Of a stretch of DNA of 64,000 bases, positions 1 to 8,584 are shown one piece after another (the stretch's first letter is position 1; every line of letters begins with the position of its first letter). A program made the translations under genes and the position numbers. The notes beneath the pieces were generated by a model. It was not told the origin of the DNA. It was given only the letters and a program-made list of their open reading frames with translations, and ran no database searches. The DNA comes from Ochrobactrum chromiisoli (GTDB taxonomy: Bacteria > Pseudomonadota > Alphaproteobacteria > Rhizobiales > Rhizobiaceae), in contig NZ_JAPHAV010000005.1 of the NCBI RefSeq assembly GCF_026241335.1, positions 1 through 64,000 of the forward strand. The letters are read 5' to 3'.

Positions 1-912
1 GTCATCCGCGCCTTCTTCAAAATGCAATGGGAAGCAATCTTCTGTCACAGACCGGATTATGGTAGATTGCAAGTCAGCGCGCAATTGCACAGTGAAATAG
101 CACCGCCAACGGATATGCCCCGCTTACCTGCAATGACATGTGGGGACGAAAACTCGACACAAAACCATCAACATGAAACAATAGGGTTTATTCAGCTTTT
201 TGAAAGTTAAACCCAGTTTTTATTTCACTGGTGTGACTGGCTCTAGAAGCCGTCTATCACGGTCTTTTCCGCTTTATAAGAAGCAAATAATACTTTGCCT
301 TCCATTCGCAATCATATGTTGATTTGGTTACGATTGTCTAGTCCTAGAGCCGTTTTGACCCGAATTCCATTGCCCAAGGCAAAAAACATTCGGCCCCTGT
401 TTGTGAGACGTATCGTTGAGTGCCCGGATACAAGCTCAGGCAAAAAGCCGCCTCCAAAGACCGACCGGCTTTGGTGATAATGCGCACCTCCTTTGAAGGC
501 GGGACCTACCCTATAGATCTGACCGTTGTTCTTTATCTTGCCCCCAACCCAATTCTTAAACGTCCTCCTGTTGCTGCAGCGTCGCGCCTTTTTCGATATC
601 GTTATCGCATAATGGCAATATGTTCGATGGATGAGATTGGTTCAGCATTCGCACAGGCAATGAAGTCGGTCCTCTTCGCACAGCTTACGTTTTGAATGCG
701 CTGACACAATGTTGCCGGAGGAGATGACCCGCAAAATACGCTTTCACAGCAAGACGTCAGGAAACGCATTGCTAAAGAGCCCCAATCGAAGCGTTCCAAT
801 ATCTTAACCAAATCCGATTGGCTGGTGATTCCTCCACAGCGGAACCGCAGAGCAGAGCTTGAGATTTGCTCAAACAAACGCCCATAAACGGGTATGCGTT
901 GAACTGATTCCG

Positions 913-928
913 ATAGACTGCCGTCTAT
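913..928. promoter_or_regulatory. Putative parS (centromere) palindrome, copy 1
   Basis: ATAGACTGCCGTCTAT is an inverted repeat with arms ATAGAC/GTCTAT around TGCC. Its 14-base core TAGACTGCCGTCTA recurs at the repA-repB junction. Palindromes flanking repA and repB are the usual binding sites of RepB, the ParB-like protein. The role is inferred from repetition and position; the sequence is not the GTTNNNNGCNNNNAAC form known from some rhizobial plasmids. Confidence 0.6.
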
Positions 929-1037
929 TTTCGACAAAAATCATAAGTTTCAATGTGATAGATGAAAACCGATTCGTAGGAAGGCAAACAATGAAATGGC
1001 TAAATTGCGTGGAGTAACGCTTTGTTAACAGAGCCTC

Positions 1038-1085
1038 TTGCGACAAAATAAGAATCGGACATAATGACGGTATTTAGGCGGTATT
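1038..1085 (+). promoter_or_regulatory. Likely repABC promoter with tandem operator-like repeat
   Basis: TTGCGA (1038-1043) and CATAAT (1060-1065) are separated by 16 bases, a good sigma-70 layout that would start RNA near 1072. Immediately downstream CGGTATT occurs twice, at 1068-1074 and 1079-1085, one helical turn apart. RepA proteins of this family repress their own operon, so these repeats are candidate RepA operator half-sites. Confidence 0.45.
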
Positions 1086-1118
1086 AGTTCCAGTGCCGTC
1101 ACTAGGGACCTTAAGGTA

Positions 1119-2312
1119 ATGAATATCGCAAATTCGACAGCACCGATGTCGTTCGACGACATGATATTGATGCAAGGGCGCGAAATATCGCACAAGCTCA
1201 ATTTGCTGCGCCATGAAAACTTCCCTCCGGATGCGCGCAAGCAGTTGCGGCAATTTTCTATGGCTGAAGCTGCGTATTTTCTTGGTGTATCCCCGAGCAA
1301 TCTCAAAAAGCTTCATCTGGAAGGCAAGGGCGTTGAGCCTACCATCCTTTCCGGCGGACGCAGAGCCTATTCTATCCAGCAGATGCAGGAACTGCGCCAT
1401 TGGCTTGATCGAAATGGTCGTGCTGAGGTTAAGCGTTATGTACCGCATCGGCGCGGTGATGAGAAGCTCCAGGTCATTGGTGTTGTGAATTTCAAGGGCG
1501 GCTCGGGTAAAACAACGACTGCCGCGCATCTGGCGCAGCATCTTGCCCTCACCGGCCATCGTGTTCTGGCTATTGATCTGGATCCGCAGGCATCAATGTC
1601 AGCCTTGCATGGCATTCAGCCGGAACTCGACAATTTCCCCTCGCTCTATGAGGCCATTCGTTACGACTCCGAGCGCAAGCCGATCCGTGACATCATTCGT
1701 CAAACGAACTTTCCGGGACTTGATATCATTCCTGCAATGCTTGAGCTGCAGGAATATGAGTATGATACACCGCTTGCCATGCAAAACGGCGGGGAGGGTA
1801 AAACCTTTTTTAGCCGTATTGCCATGGCGCTGGCGGAGGTCGATCAGGATTACGACGTCGTTGTGATCGATTGTCCGCCGCAGCTTGGTTATCTCACGCT
1901 CACCGCCCTTTCAGCGGCAACGTCGGTTCTGATTACGGTTCATCCGCAAATGCTCGACCTCATGTCGATGTCGCAGTTTTTGCTGATGCTTGGCGATATT
2001 CTCAAGACCGTCCGTCAAGCAGGTGGTGCCGTGCATCTCGACTGGTTCCGATATCTGATCACCCGCTATGAGCCAACAGATGTGCCTCAGGCGCAGATGG
2101 TTGGCTTCATGCAAAGCATGCTGGCATCCCATATGCTCAAGCATCAAATGCTCAAATCAACGGCAATCTCGGATGCAGGCCTTACCAAGCAAACGCTTTA
2201 CGAGGTTGAGCGCTCGTCCATGAACCGCGGAACTTATGATCGCGCCATGGAAGCCATGGAGCTGGTAAACTCGGAGATACGTGGGCTCATACATGAAGCC
2301 TGGGGACGTTAG
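1119..2312 (+). CDS. repA: RepA, ParA-like partition ATPase
   Basis: This is the 397-residue partition ATPase of a repABC replicon; with RepB it segregates replicon copies and represses its own operon. An N-terminal helix-turn-helix region (about 48-71, AEAAYFLGVSPSNLKK) precedes the ParA fold. The deviant Walker A motif FKGGSGKTT lies at about 125-133 and the IDLDPQAS switch at 152-159; VVIDCPPQLG is the Walker B-like segment. The length matches the family. An AAGG ribosome site lies a few bases before the ATG. The stop codon lies inside the second parS-like palindrome, 64 bases before repB in the same operon. Confidence 0.95.
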   Translation: MNIANSTAPMSFDDMILMQGREISHKLNLLRHENFPPDARKQLRQFSMAEAAYFLGVSPSNLKKLHLEGKGVEPTILSGGRRAYSIQQMQELRHWLDRNGRAEVKRYVPHRRGDEKLQVIGVVNFKGGSGKTTTAAHLAQHLALTGHRVLAIDLDPQASMSALHGIQPELDNFPSLYEAIRYDSERKPIRDIIRQTNFPGLDIIPAMLELQEYEYDTPLAMQNGGEGKTFFSRIAMALAEVDQDYDVVVIDCPPQLGYLTLTALSAATSVLITVHPQMLDLMSMSQFLLMLGDILKTVRQAGGAVHLDWFRYLITRYEPTDVPQAQMVGFMQSMLASHMLKHQMLKSTAISDAGLTKQTLYEVERSSMNRGTYDRAMEAMELVNSEIRGLIHEAWGR

Positions 2313-2324
2313 ACTGCCGTCTAA
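2309..2324. promoter_or_regulatory. Putative parS palindrome, copy 2, overlapping the repA stop
   Basis: TTAGACTGCCGTCTAA is a 16-base inverted repeat. It shares its 14-base core with the copy at 913-928, and it includes the repA stop codon (2310-2312). Two identical cores bracketing repA support a role as RepB binding sites. RepB bound here could also affect read-through into repB, which is inference. Confidence 0.62.
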
Positions 2325-2376
2325 TTTTGAAATAATGAAGTAAAATCAGTCTTATGCCTGGTTTGAGGATATGAGA

Positions 2377-3363
2377 ATGGCACGAAAGAATATATTTGAA
2401 AGCGTCATGCGCCCGGAAGCAACGGAAGAACAGTCCGAAGCCCCCGTAGAAAGCGTGACTCGTCGTTTCGGTGCCGCAAAGTCTCTCTCCGCGTCTATTA
2501 ACGAACTCGCAAAGCAGGCTGCACAAAAGCTGGATGGTGAAACGATCGTTGAACTGGACCCGGCGGTTCTCGATGTTTCTTTTATAGCGGACCGCCTGCA
2601 AGAAGCGAACGATCAGGAATATGCCGAGCTGCTGGAAGCCATTCGGGAAAGAGGGCAGGACAGTCCAATTCTTGTTCGCCCTCACCCGCAGACCAGCGGC
2701 CGCTATATGATCGTTTTCGGTCATCGCCGCGCCCGCGTCGCTCAAGAGCTCGGTATCAAGGTCAAGGCCGTCATCAAGCCACTGGAAGATCTTGAACATA
2801 TTCTGAGCCAGGGGCAGGAAAATTCAGCCCGTGCTAATCTCAGCTTCATTGAACGCGTACTGTTTGCAGCGCGCCTTGAAGCGATGAATTTTGATCGCGA
2901 AGCGATACAGGCAGCCTTGTCGGTAGATTATCAGACCTTGTCGAAGATGCTGACAATCCCGCGGTCTATTCCCGAAGATATGCTGGTGGCCATTGGGCCT
3001 GCAAAGGGTATTGGACGGGATCGCTGGCTGGAATTGCGCAAGCTGATCGAAATGCCCAGCAAAGCGGATGCCGCGCGTGAACTGATCGCAACAGATGCTT
3101 TTAAAAATGCGCAGTCTGCCACACGCTTTGAGCAGCTCTATGGCTATTTGAAAGGGTCACGGCAAAACAAGCCTGTCACAAAGGCTGCTTCGCGCGCTGG
3201 AACCACATGGGCACCAGACGACAAGAGCATCAGTGTCGTGGTCAAAAAAACAGGTAAAACGGCCACACTGGCGCTTGGTGCCGCAAATGGACAACGTTTT
3301 GCTGAATGGATTTCCCGTAATCTCGATACGCTTTATGCGTCATTTCGGGATGAGGAAAAGTGA
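2377..3363 (+). CDS. repB: RepB, ParB-like centromere-binding protein
   Basis: RepB binds the centromere-like palindromes and works with RepA in segregation. The protein (328 residues from this start) carries the ParB/Spo0J nuclease-like domain with RERGQDSPILVRPH and the conserved GHRRARV box near residues 115-121. A helix-turn-helix region (LSVDYQTLSKMLTIP) follows, then a C-terminal dimerisation region. An in-frame ATG at 2371 is also possible; I prefer 2377, giving the usual MARKN start, because the GAGG site at about 2364 is better spaced from it. It is the second gene of the operon and ends 357 bases before the chosen repC start. Confidence 0.93.
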   Translation: MARKNIFESVMRPEATEEQSEAPVESVTRRFGAAKSLSASINELAKQAAQKLDGETIVELDPAVLDVSFIADRLQEANDQEYAELLEAIRERGQDSPILVRPHPQTSGRYMIVFGHRRARVAQELGIKVKAVIKPLEDLEHILSQGQENSARANLSFIERVLFAARLEAMNFDREAIQAALSVDYQTLSKMLTIPRSIPEDMLVAIGPAKGIGRDRWLELRKLIEMPSKADAARELIATDAFKNAQSATRFEQLYGYLKGSRQNKPVTKAASRAGTTWAPDDKSISVVVKKTGKTATLALGAANGQRFAEWISRNLDTLYASFRDEEK

Positions 3364-3379
3364 GTGCGTAAGCGTAATC

Positions 3380-3416
3380 CCAGTTCTGAAAAGCCCATAA
3401 CCTATTTCAGAACTGG
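3380..3416 (+). promoter_or_regulatory. Strong hairpin just after repB
   Basis: CCAGTTCTGAAA (3380-3391) pairs perfectly with TTTCAGAACTGG (3405-3416) across a 13-base loop, 17 bases after the repB stop. There is no T-run, so it is not a simple terminator. It could stabilise the repAB part of the message or shape the repC leader. Confidence 0.45.
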
Positions 3417-3475
3417 CCAGTATAAAGTTTTCATCGCATCGCCCAGATATCAAGAGGCAGTGCATTTAAAAAATT

Positions 3476-3493
3476 CAGGGAAACTTATCCCTG
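3476..3493. promoter_or_regulatory. Short hairpin in the repB-repC leader
   Basis: CAGGGA (3476-3481) and TCCCTG (3488-3493) form a six-base stem. On the minus strand the stem is followed by AATTTTTT, giving a terminator-like shape for antisense transcripts. It may be a back-up terminator beyond the ctRNA terminator at 3574-3612. Confidence 0.35.
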
Positions 3494-3573
3494 TCTTCTG
3501 AGTAGCGGGTAAGATTGAGTTGGATGCAAGTGATGGTCATTTGCACGAACGAACGAAAAGGAAACCGAAGCAA

Positions 3574-3626
3574 AAGAAAAAGGCCCCCAAACGTCGCCGC
3601 GTGGAAGCCCTTCTCATTGGTTTAGC
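3574..3626 (-). ncRNA. repABC counter-transcribed RNA (ctRNA, incompatibility RNA)
   Basis: A small antisense RNA lies between repB and repC on the minus strand. Its promoter is TTGACA (plus positions 3656-3661) and GATTCT (3633-3638) with exactly 17 bases between them. About 50 bases on there is a G+C-rich stem (about 3578-3612) followed by a T-rich run, a good intrinsic terminator. Size, strand and position match the ctRNA of known repABC plasmids, which pairs with the repC leader and lowers RepC synthesis, setting copy number. The ends are estimates. Confidence 0.75.
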
Positions 3627-3632
3627 AGCTAG

Positions 3633-3661
3633 AGAATCGCAAATCTACGAATCACTGTCAA
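3633..3661 (-). promoter_or_regulatory. ctRNA promoter
   Basis: On the minus strand TTGACA (consensus -35) is followed after 17 bases by GATTCT (-10). Transcription would begin near 3626 and run away from repC. A perfect -35 box is what a constitutive antisense copy-control RNA needs. Confidence 0.7.
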
Positions 3662-3720
3662 GTGTAATTAGCGTCATTTTGGCGGTTGAATTTCTTTTGC
3701 CTTGTGGAAGGTGGAAGAAA

Positions 3721-4923
3721 ATGGAGTCTCAATTCGGCTTGACGCCCTTTGGTCGTCAAAGGATGACTCATGCCTTGCTGACAATGCAGCAAAAGGCACG
3801 GGAAATTCCTGAAGGATCAGCTGTCGATAAATGGCAGCTTCATCGTTGGCTCTGCGAAGGCAAGAGCATTCTTGGTATCAGTGACCGCACGCTTGCAGTT
3901 CTTGCAGCGCTGCTATCCTTTTATCCTGAGAATATTTTGAGCGAAACCAATGGCCTCATTGTGTTTCCTTCCAACAAACAACTCGCCTTGCGCGCCCATG
4001 GCATGGCCGATGCAACCTTACGCAGACATCTTGCAGCGCTGGTCGATGCAGGTCTTGTTGCGCGCCAGGACAGCCCTAATGGCAAACGCTATGCCCGCCG
4101 TACGAAAACAGGCGATGTCAAACTTGCTTTTGGTTTCTCTCTTGCCCCACTGCTTGCACGCAAAGACGAAATTGAAGCCGCCGCCGAAAAAGTCAAAGCC
4201 GATAAGACCCTGCTACGCGAATTGCGTGAGCAGCTAACTTTGCTACGCCGCGATATAGCCAAAACACTTGAATATGCCGTCGAACAAAAACTGGACGGAT
4301 CATGGACTGATATCAGTACAGTTTTCAGAACTGTCGTGGACACAATTCCGCGCCGTGCCAGTGCACAAGAACTGCTTGTTTTAATCAAGAAGCTGAATGA
4401 AATTTACGCCACTGTTGATAACGCTCTGAAAAACAACGAAAAAAATCAAAATATGAGCGGCAGAGAGTCTCAAAATGAGCGGCAATATTATGAATCAAAA
4501 CCAGATTCCTATATTGATAGAACCGTTGCAAACATGAGAACTAAACAGTGTTCCTCAACTGACAAACCGTTACCAGAAAGGACTGTCTCGCTTGATTTCG
4601 TCCTACGAGCCTGTCCTGAAATAACATCCTATGCTCAACAACCGATTACTCAATGGCAGCATCTTGTAGATGCAACCGATAAAGTTCACGGGTTTATCGG
4701 CATCGATACCCGACTGCATCAATTCGCTCTGAAAATTTTAGGAAGAGAAAACACAGCCATTGTTATTGCTTATCTCCTACAGCGATATGGCGAAATTCGC
4801 TCCATCAGCGGTTATCTGCGTATCCTGGTGGAAAAGGCCGCTGAAGACGGATTTTCTGTAAGAGCTTTGATGAGCAGCGCTCTGCACGGCAGACATCGCG
4901 ACATGCAAGCACAACTGCAATGA
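3721..4923 (+). CDS. repC: RepC, replication initiator
   Basis: RepC is the initiator of repABC replicons; the origin usually lies inside this gene. From ATG 3721 the product has 400 residues, the usual family length, and begins with the typical MESQFGLTPFGR. The winged-helix region includes NKQLALRAHGMADATLRRHLAALVDAGLVARQDSPNGKRYARR at roughly 80-125. A coiled region (about 145-190) and a C-terminal domain follow. The frame stays open back to a TTG at 3520, but that extension crosses the ctRNA gene and its promoter, so I reject it. A GGAAG site lies just before the ATG. Expression should be limited by the ctRNA. Confidence 0.94.
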   Translation: MESQFGLTPFGRQRMTHALLTMQQKAREIPEGSAVDKWQLHRWLCEGKSILGISDRTLAVLAALLSFYPENILSETNGLIVFPSNKQLALRAHGMADATLRRHLAALVDAGLVARQDSPNGKRYARRTKTGDVKLAFGFSLAPLLARKDEIEAAAEKVKADKTLLRELREQLTLLRRDIAKTLEYAVEQKLDGSWTDISTVFRTVVDTIPRRASAQELLVLIKKLNEIYATVDNALKNNEKNQNMSGRESQNERQYYESKPDSYIDRTVANMRTKQCSSTDKPLPERTVSLDFVLRACPEITSYAQQPITQWQHLVDATDKVHGFIGIDTRLHQFALKILGRENTAIVIAYLLQRYGEIRSISGYLRILVEKAAEDGFSVRALMSSALHGRHRDMQAQLQ

Positions 4924-4951
4924 AAAAGGCGCCAGAGCTCTCCCTGACGCC
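4923..4951 (-). terminator. Intrinsic terminator of terC
   Basis: On the minus strand GGCGTCAG pairs with CTGGCGCC (plus 4944-4951 and 4928-4935, one G-U pair), and five T's follow (plus 4923-4927). It lies 21 bases past the terC stop and meets the repC stop, so it separates the convergent genes. Confidence 0.75.
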
Positions 4952-4972
4952 CGACATAGACAAAAAAACTGC

Positions 4973-5968
4973 TTAAGACTGTGTGTCTATAACAGCCTTG
5001 TTATCGTCCTTGGTTTTGACCAGCGAAACCACAATACCAGCGCCCAGAATGGCAAAGGTAATACCAAGCGACCATGCTGGCGGGAATTTCTCCCAGCCCA
5101 TCAGGTCTGCAATGAACATCTTGGAGCCAATGAAGATCAGCAGAATGGACAGTGCATATTTGAGATAGGCAAAACGATGCAGAATAGCCGACAAGGCAAA
5201 GAACAGCGCTCTGAGGCCAAGGATCGCAAAGATATTGGAGGTATAGACGATGAACGGATCGGTGGTGATTGTGAAAACAGCAGGCACTGAATCGACTGCG
5301 AAAATCAGATCAGCAAATTCGATCATGACCAGCGCCAGGAAAAGCGGCGTTGCAAAGCGCAGCATCTTACCCGTTTTGCCATCCTTGATACGCACGAAAA
5401 ATGCATTGCCATGCAGCTCATCCGTCACACGCATGTGTTTGCGGGCAAAGCGAAGAAGCGGGTTACGGCTTAGATCAGGCTCTTCATCATCACCAGAGAA
5501 GAGCATCTTGATCCCTGTGCCAATCAGGAAGATCGCAAAGAGATAAAGAACCCAGTGATAATTTGCGACAATTGTGGCACCCAGACCGATCATGATGCCG
5601 CGCAGGATGATAACGCCAAGAATACCCCAGAACAGCACGCGATGCTGATATTTTCTCGGGATTGCAAAGAAGCTGAAGATCAGCGCAATGACAAAGATAT
5701 TATCAAGCGCCAGCGTCTTTTCGACCACAAAGGCCGTGAGATACTGTGCTGTCGCCTCGCTGGTCATCTGCCACCAGACGAAACCGGAGAAAGCCAGGCC
5801 AAGCGTTATATAGAACGCTGACATTTTGAGGCTTTCGCCAATCTCGATCTCATGGTCTTCTTTGTTGAAGACACCAAGATCCAGCACCAGAAGTGCAAGA
5901 ACAATGCCGATGAACACCAGCCACATCCAGAGCGGTGTTCCCATAAAGAGTGTTGTGAAAATTTCCAT
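4973..5968 (-). CDS. TerC family integral membrane protein
   Basis: A TerC/Alx-family inner-membrane protein of about 331 residues with some nine hydrophobic segments. The family signatures are present: VEKTLALDNIFV near residue 80 and the ADLIFAVDSVPA segment, whose acidic residues are thought to bind metal. Related proteins export manganese or act in tellurite and pH stress; the substrate here is not shown. I start at the second ATG (5968), which has AGAGG at the right distance; the first ATG (5986) has none. A 5' leader able to fold into a three-stem structure lies upstream, suggesting RNA-level control. Its terminator is at 4923-4951. Confidence 0.85.
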   Translation of the reverse strand: MEIFTTLFMGTPLWMWLVFIGIVLALLVLDLGVFNKEDHEIEIGESLKMSAFYITLGLAFSGFVWWQMTSEATAQYLTAFVVEKTLALDNIFVIALIFSFFAIPRKYQHRVLFWGILGVIILRGIMIGLGATIVANYHWVLYLFAIFLIGTGIKMLFSGDDEEPDLSRNPLLRFARKHMRVTDELHGNAFFVRIKDGKTGKMLRFATPLFLALVMIEFADLIFAVDSVPAVFTITTDPFIVYTSNIFAILGLRALFFALSAILHRFAYLKYALSILLIFIGSKMFIADLMGWEKFPPAWSLGITFAILGAGIVVSLVKTKDDNKAVIDTQS

Positions 5969-6009
5969 TTCCGACCTCTGTTTCATTTAACAAGGTCGGC
6001 GAGGATATG

Positions 6010-6082
6010 ACCGGGCTGACCTCGAGCTTACTCGAAGTGGTCCGACATCACGGTTTCAAGGAAACCGCCAGAGGGGCCCGGT
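6010..6082 (-). promoter_or_regulatory. Structured 5' leader of terC, candidate riboswitch
   Basis: On the minus strand ACCGGGC (plus 6076-6082) pairs with GCCCGGT (6010-6016), closing a domain with two internal hairpins: CGGTTTC/GAAACCG (6051-6057 with 6061-6067) and CTTCGAG/CTCGAGG (6031-6037 with 6020-6026). The layout resembles a three-way junction about 40 bases before the start codon. TerC genes elsewhere are often under the yybP-ykoY manganese riboswitch, but I cannot see its conserved GGGGAGUA box, so the class is open. Confidence 0.45.
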
Positions 6083-6116
6083 CCACACTGTTTAAATAGA
6101 AATCGAAAGTTTGGAT

Positions 6117-7106
6117 TCAAGTCTCAAGAGATTTTTTTTCAGATTGAGTGCCCAGCCGAAAATCCTCATCGTCAAAAGCTTTGACGATCAGCTCTTTCGG
6201 GCATGTGTTCGCTATCATGCTGGCCAATAGAATTCGTGCCTGTCCGGGGCGCAGGGTTTGCGAATGGATCGCACCGGCTGTAACCAGATCAAAACCACCG
6301 CCACCGCCGCCATAGCCTGCCACCAGCACACCTGTTGGAACGCGGCTTGAAACCACGACCGGAATATTATGCTTTGAGCATTGCTTCACGGCTTCAACGA
6401 TAGCCGCGTTGGCATTGCCTGAACCAAGCGCTGCAAGGATGATGCCATCTGTGCCTGCTTGTATGCTGGCCTGAATATGCAGATCATCACAGCCGGGATG
6501 AATGGCAACGATGTCGATACGTTTGCCAGCGACCGGCGCGGGGAGGTGAATGCCGTCGGGTGTTTTAAGCGCGCGCACCGATCTGAAAGCGTCAGCGTGG
6601 TCACTGCTGTATTTGAAAGCACCCCATGCAGGAACAATCCGGCCACCAAAGGCAATCACCACGCCCTTATCCCTGCTGGCAGGATCAGCGGCAAGGCGGA
6701 TTGCTGTGGCCAGATTGGCAGGACCGTCAGCATCGGGATGATCAGCTGTAAATTGTGCGCCTGTGAAAATGACTGGCTTGGAAATATGCCGTTGCAGATG
6801 AACAAGAAGGGCGGTCTCTTCCATGGAATCCGTGCCATGAAGCACAACAATACCGCTGATTTGCGGGTCGTCGAGCTGCACTTGAACGGCATCGCTAATG
6901 GCCTGCATATCGATGAGCGTCAGGCTTGAAGAATCCTTGGCCATCAGATCAATTGCACGCAGGCTGGCATCACGCCCTGCAAGAGTTGCGAGCAGATCTC
7001 CGCCGTTCAGCGTCGGTGTGCTTGCCCCGTCTTCCCCGCGCTTGCTTGCAATAGTTCCACCGGTGGCGATAACCGCCACCAATGGTTGGAATTGCGTCTT
7101 ATTCAC
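6117..7106 (-). CDS. Asparaginase (type I/II L-asparaginase family)
   Basis: This enzyme hydrolyses L-asparagine to aspartate and ammonia. Both family signatures are visible: ATGGTIAS with the nucleophile threonine near residue 15, and VLHGTDSMEETA with the second catalytic Thr-Asp pair at about 92-93. The length of about 329 residues is normal, and no signal peptide is present, so it is probably cytoplasmic. The frame overlaps the end of the permease gene: a GTG at 7118 is possible, but GTG 7106 sits at a better distance from AGGGG. It is co-transcribed with ansP, so uptake and cleavage are linked. Confidence 0.87.
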   Translation of the reverse strand: MNKTQFQPLVAVIATGGTIASKRGEDGASTPTLNGGDLLATLAGRDASLRAIDLMAKDSSSLTLIDMQAISDAVQVQLDDPQISGIVVLHGTDSMEETALLVHLQRHISKPVIFTGAQFTADHPDADGPANLATAIRLAADPASRDKGVVIAFGGRIVPAWGAFKYSSDHADAFRSVRALKTPDGIHLPAPVAGKRIDIVAIHPGCDDLHIQASIQAGTDGIILAALGSGNANAAIVEAVKQCSKHNIPVVVSSRVPTGVLVAGYGGGGGGFDLVTAGAIHSQTLRPGQARILLASMIANTCPKELIVKAFDDEDFRLGTQSEKKSLET

Positions 7107-7114
7107 TCTGCCCC

Positions 7115-8584
7115 TCACTTGTCAGCATGGCCCGCCTCGGCTGCGCGTTCGGCTGCCAGACGATAGATTCGGTCACGCAGACAATACCAGCCAATAACCA
7201 GCGCAGGTACAATGATAATCATCGAACCGATGGTATATGAGCCAATAGGGTAATCGAAAGCCATCAGCACCAGAACGCCGAACAAAAACAAAAGCGTGAG
7301 AATGCCGGTGTAAGGTGCGCCGAACATGCGGAAGTCCGGACGGGCGATTTCACCCTTGCGCGAAAGAGACCAAAGCTTGAGCTGGCACAGGATAATCACG
7401 CCCCAGGCGGTGATAATCCCCAGTGAAGCCAGATTAAGTGCAATCTCGAACGCTGCCGCCGGAACAAAGGCGTTGAGCACCACACCAAGCGCGGTCACTG
7501 CGGCGGTGACAGCGATGCCGCCATAGGGCACGCCATTTTTGTTCATTTTGGCAAGAGACGCAGGTGCTGAACCGGAAACAGCCATGGAGTGGAGAATGCG
7601 TCCGGTTGAGTAGAGACCGGCATTGAGGGATGACAGAACCGCAGTGAGAACCACAAGGTTCATGATAATATCAGCACCCTCGACGCCAATTTTACTGAAG
7701 AAGGTGACAAACGGGCTTTCTCCGCCCGAATAAAGCGTGTGAGGAAGCAGCATGGTGAGAAGCAGGACAGAACCGACATAGAAAACCAGCAAGCGGAAAA
7801 CGACTGTTTTAATCGCGCCTGGCATGATCTTGCGTGGATCTTCTGTCTCGCCAGCCGTGGTGCCAATCAGCTCAATCGAGGCATAGGCAAACACGACACC
7901 TTGTATAATGACAAGTGCAGGCAATATCCCGTTGGGGAAGAAGCCGCCGCTCTCACGAATAAGATGGAAACCCGGCTGATGACCATCAATTGGTGTGCCG
8001 GTCACGACAAAATAAATGCCGACAATCAGGAAAATGACAAGCGAGAGCACTTTGACAAGGCTGAACCAGAATTCCAGCTCTCCAAAGACTTTGACCGAGA
8101 GCAGGTTCATCGAGAGCACAATGATGAGCGCGGTCATCGCAAACACCCACTGGTCAATGCCTTCGAGCCATGGAACATAATGCTTGAAGAAATTCATGTA
8201 GAGCGCGACAGCGGTCACGTCCGCAATCGATGTCATGGCCCAGTTGAGCCAGTACATCCACCCCGCTGCAAAAGCCATTTTTTCGCCGTAGAACTCGCGT
8301 GCATAGGAGACAAAAGAGCCGGAGCTCGGGCGATGCATGATCAACTCGCCAAGGGCGCGCAGTACCAGAAATGCGAAAAAGCCGCACACAGCATAAACAA
8401 GCACCAGTGAAGGGCCGGCCTGTTCCAGCCGTCCGCCCGCGCCAAGAAACAGACCCGTACCAATGGCACCGCCAATGGCAATCATCTGGATCTGACGTGG
8501 TTTAAGCGCTTTGTGATAGCCGCTGTCTTCTTCTTTGTAGACTTCACATTCAGATGGCGTCGCCTTGATAAATTCCGTTGTCAT
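7115..8584 (-). CDS. ansP: AnsP-type L-asparagine permease
   Basis: A 489-residue amino acid permease of the APC superfamily with twelve predicted membrane segments. The N-terminal [20 protein letters not shown] and the [19 protein letters not shown] and [20 protein letters not shown] stretches closely resemble enterobacterial AnsP, which imports L-asparagine by proton symport. The following gene encodes an asparaginase and overlaps it by a few bases, which supports the substrate. A FadR-type GntR regulator lies 326 bases upstream on the same strand and is the likely controller. Confidence 0.88.
   Translation of the reverse strand: MTTEFIKATPSECEVYKEEDSGYHKALKPRQIQMIAIGGAIGTGLFLGAGGRLEQAGPSLVLVYAVCGFFAFLVLRALGELIMHRPSSGSFVSYAREFYGEKMAFAAGWMYWLNWAMTSIADVTAVALYMNFFKHYVPWLEGIDQWVFAMTALIIVLSMNLLSVKVFGELEFWFSLVKVLSLVIFLIVGIYFVVTGTPIDGHQPGFHLIRESGGFFPNGILPALVIIQGVVFAYASIELIGTTAGETEDPRKIMPGAIKTVVFRLLVFYVGSVLLLTMLLPHTLYSGGESPFVTFFSKIGVEGADIIMNLVVLTAVLSSLNAGLYSTGRILHSMAVSGSAPASLAKMNKNGVPYGGIAVTAAVTALGVVLNAFVPAAAFEIALNLASLGIITAWGVIILCQLKLWSLSRKGEIARPDFRMFGAPYTGILTLLFLFGVLVLMAFDYPIGSYTIGSMIIIVPALVIGWYCLRDRIYRLAAERAAEAGHADK

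Larger units (their letters stand above)
1..1118. other. Gene-free leader upstream of repABC
   Basis: No convincing gene lies here: the open frames on both strands are short, lack good ribosome binding sites and have no recognisable protein signature. The stretch holds a parS-like palindrome (913-928), an eight-codon mini-frame with a good Shine-Dalgarno site (ATG at 991, stop 1015-1017, AGGAAGG just upstream) and the repA promoter. Its role as a replicon control region is inferred from position. Confidence 0.6.

Noticed and set aside
602-1559. Several minus-strand open frames of 90-160 codons around and across the repA start
   Set aside because: They run antisense to repA or through the control region, have no ribosome sites and no protein-like composition.
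3520-3720. N-terminal extension of repC from a TTG codon
   Set aside because: It would cross the ctRNA gene and its promoter, lacks a good ribosome site and exceeds the family length.
5555-5821. Open frame opposite to terC
   Set aside because: It is a shadow of the conserved membrane protein on the other strand, with random-looking composition.
6010-6082. Assignment of the terC leader as a yybP-ykoY riboswitch
   Set aside because: The structure is suggestive, but the conserved loop sequence of that class is not seen.
7739-8410. 223-codon plus-strand frame opposite to ansP
   Set aside because: A long antisense shadow of a high-quality permease gene; rich in charged and His residues as expected of a shadow.
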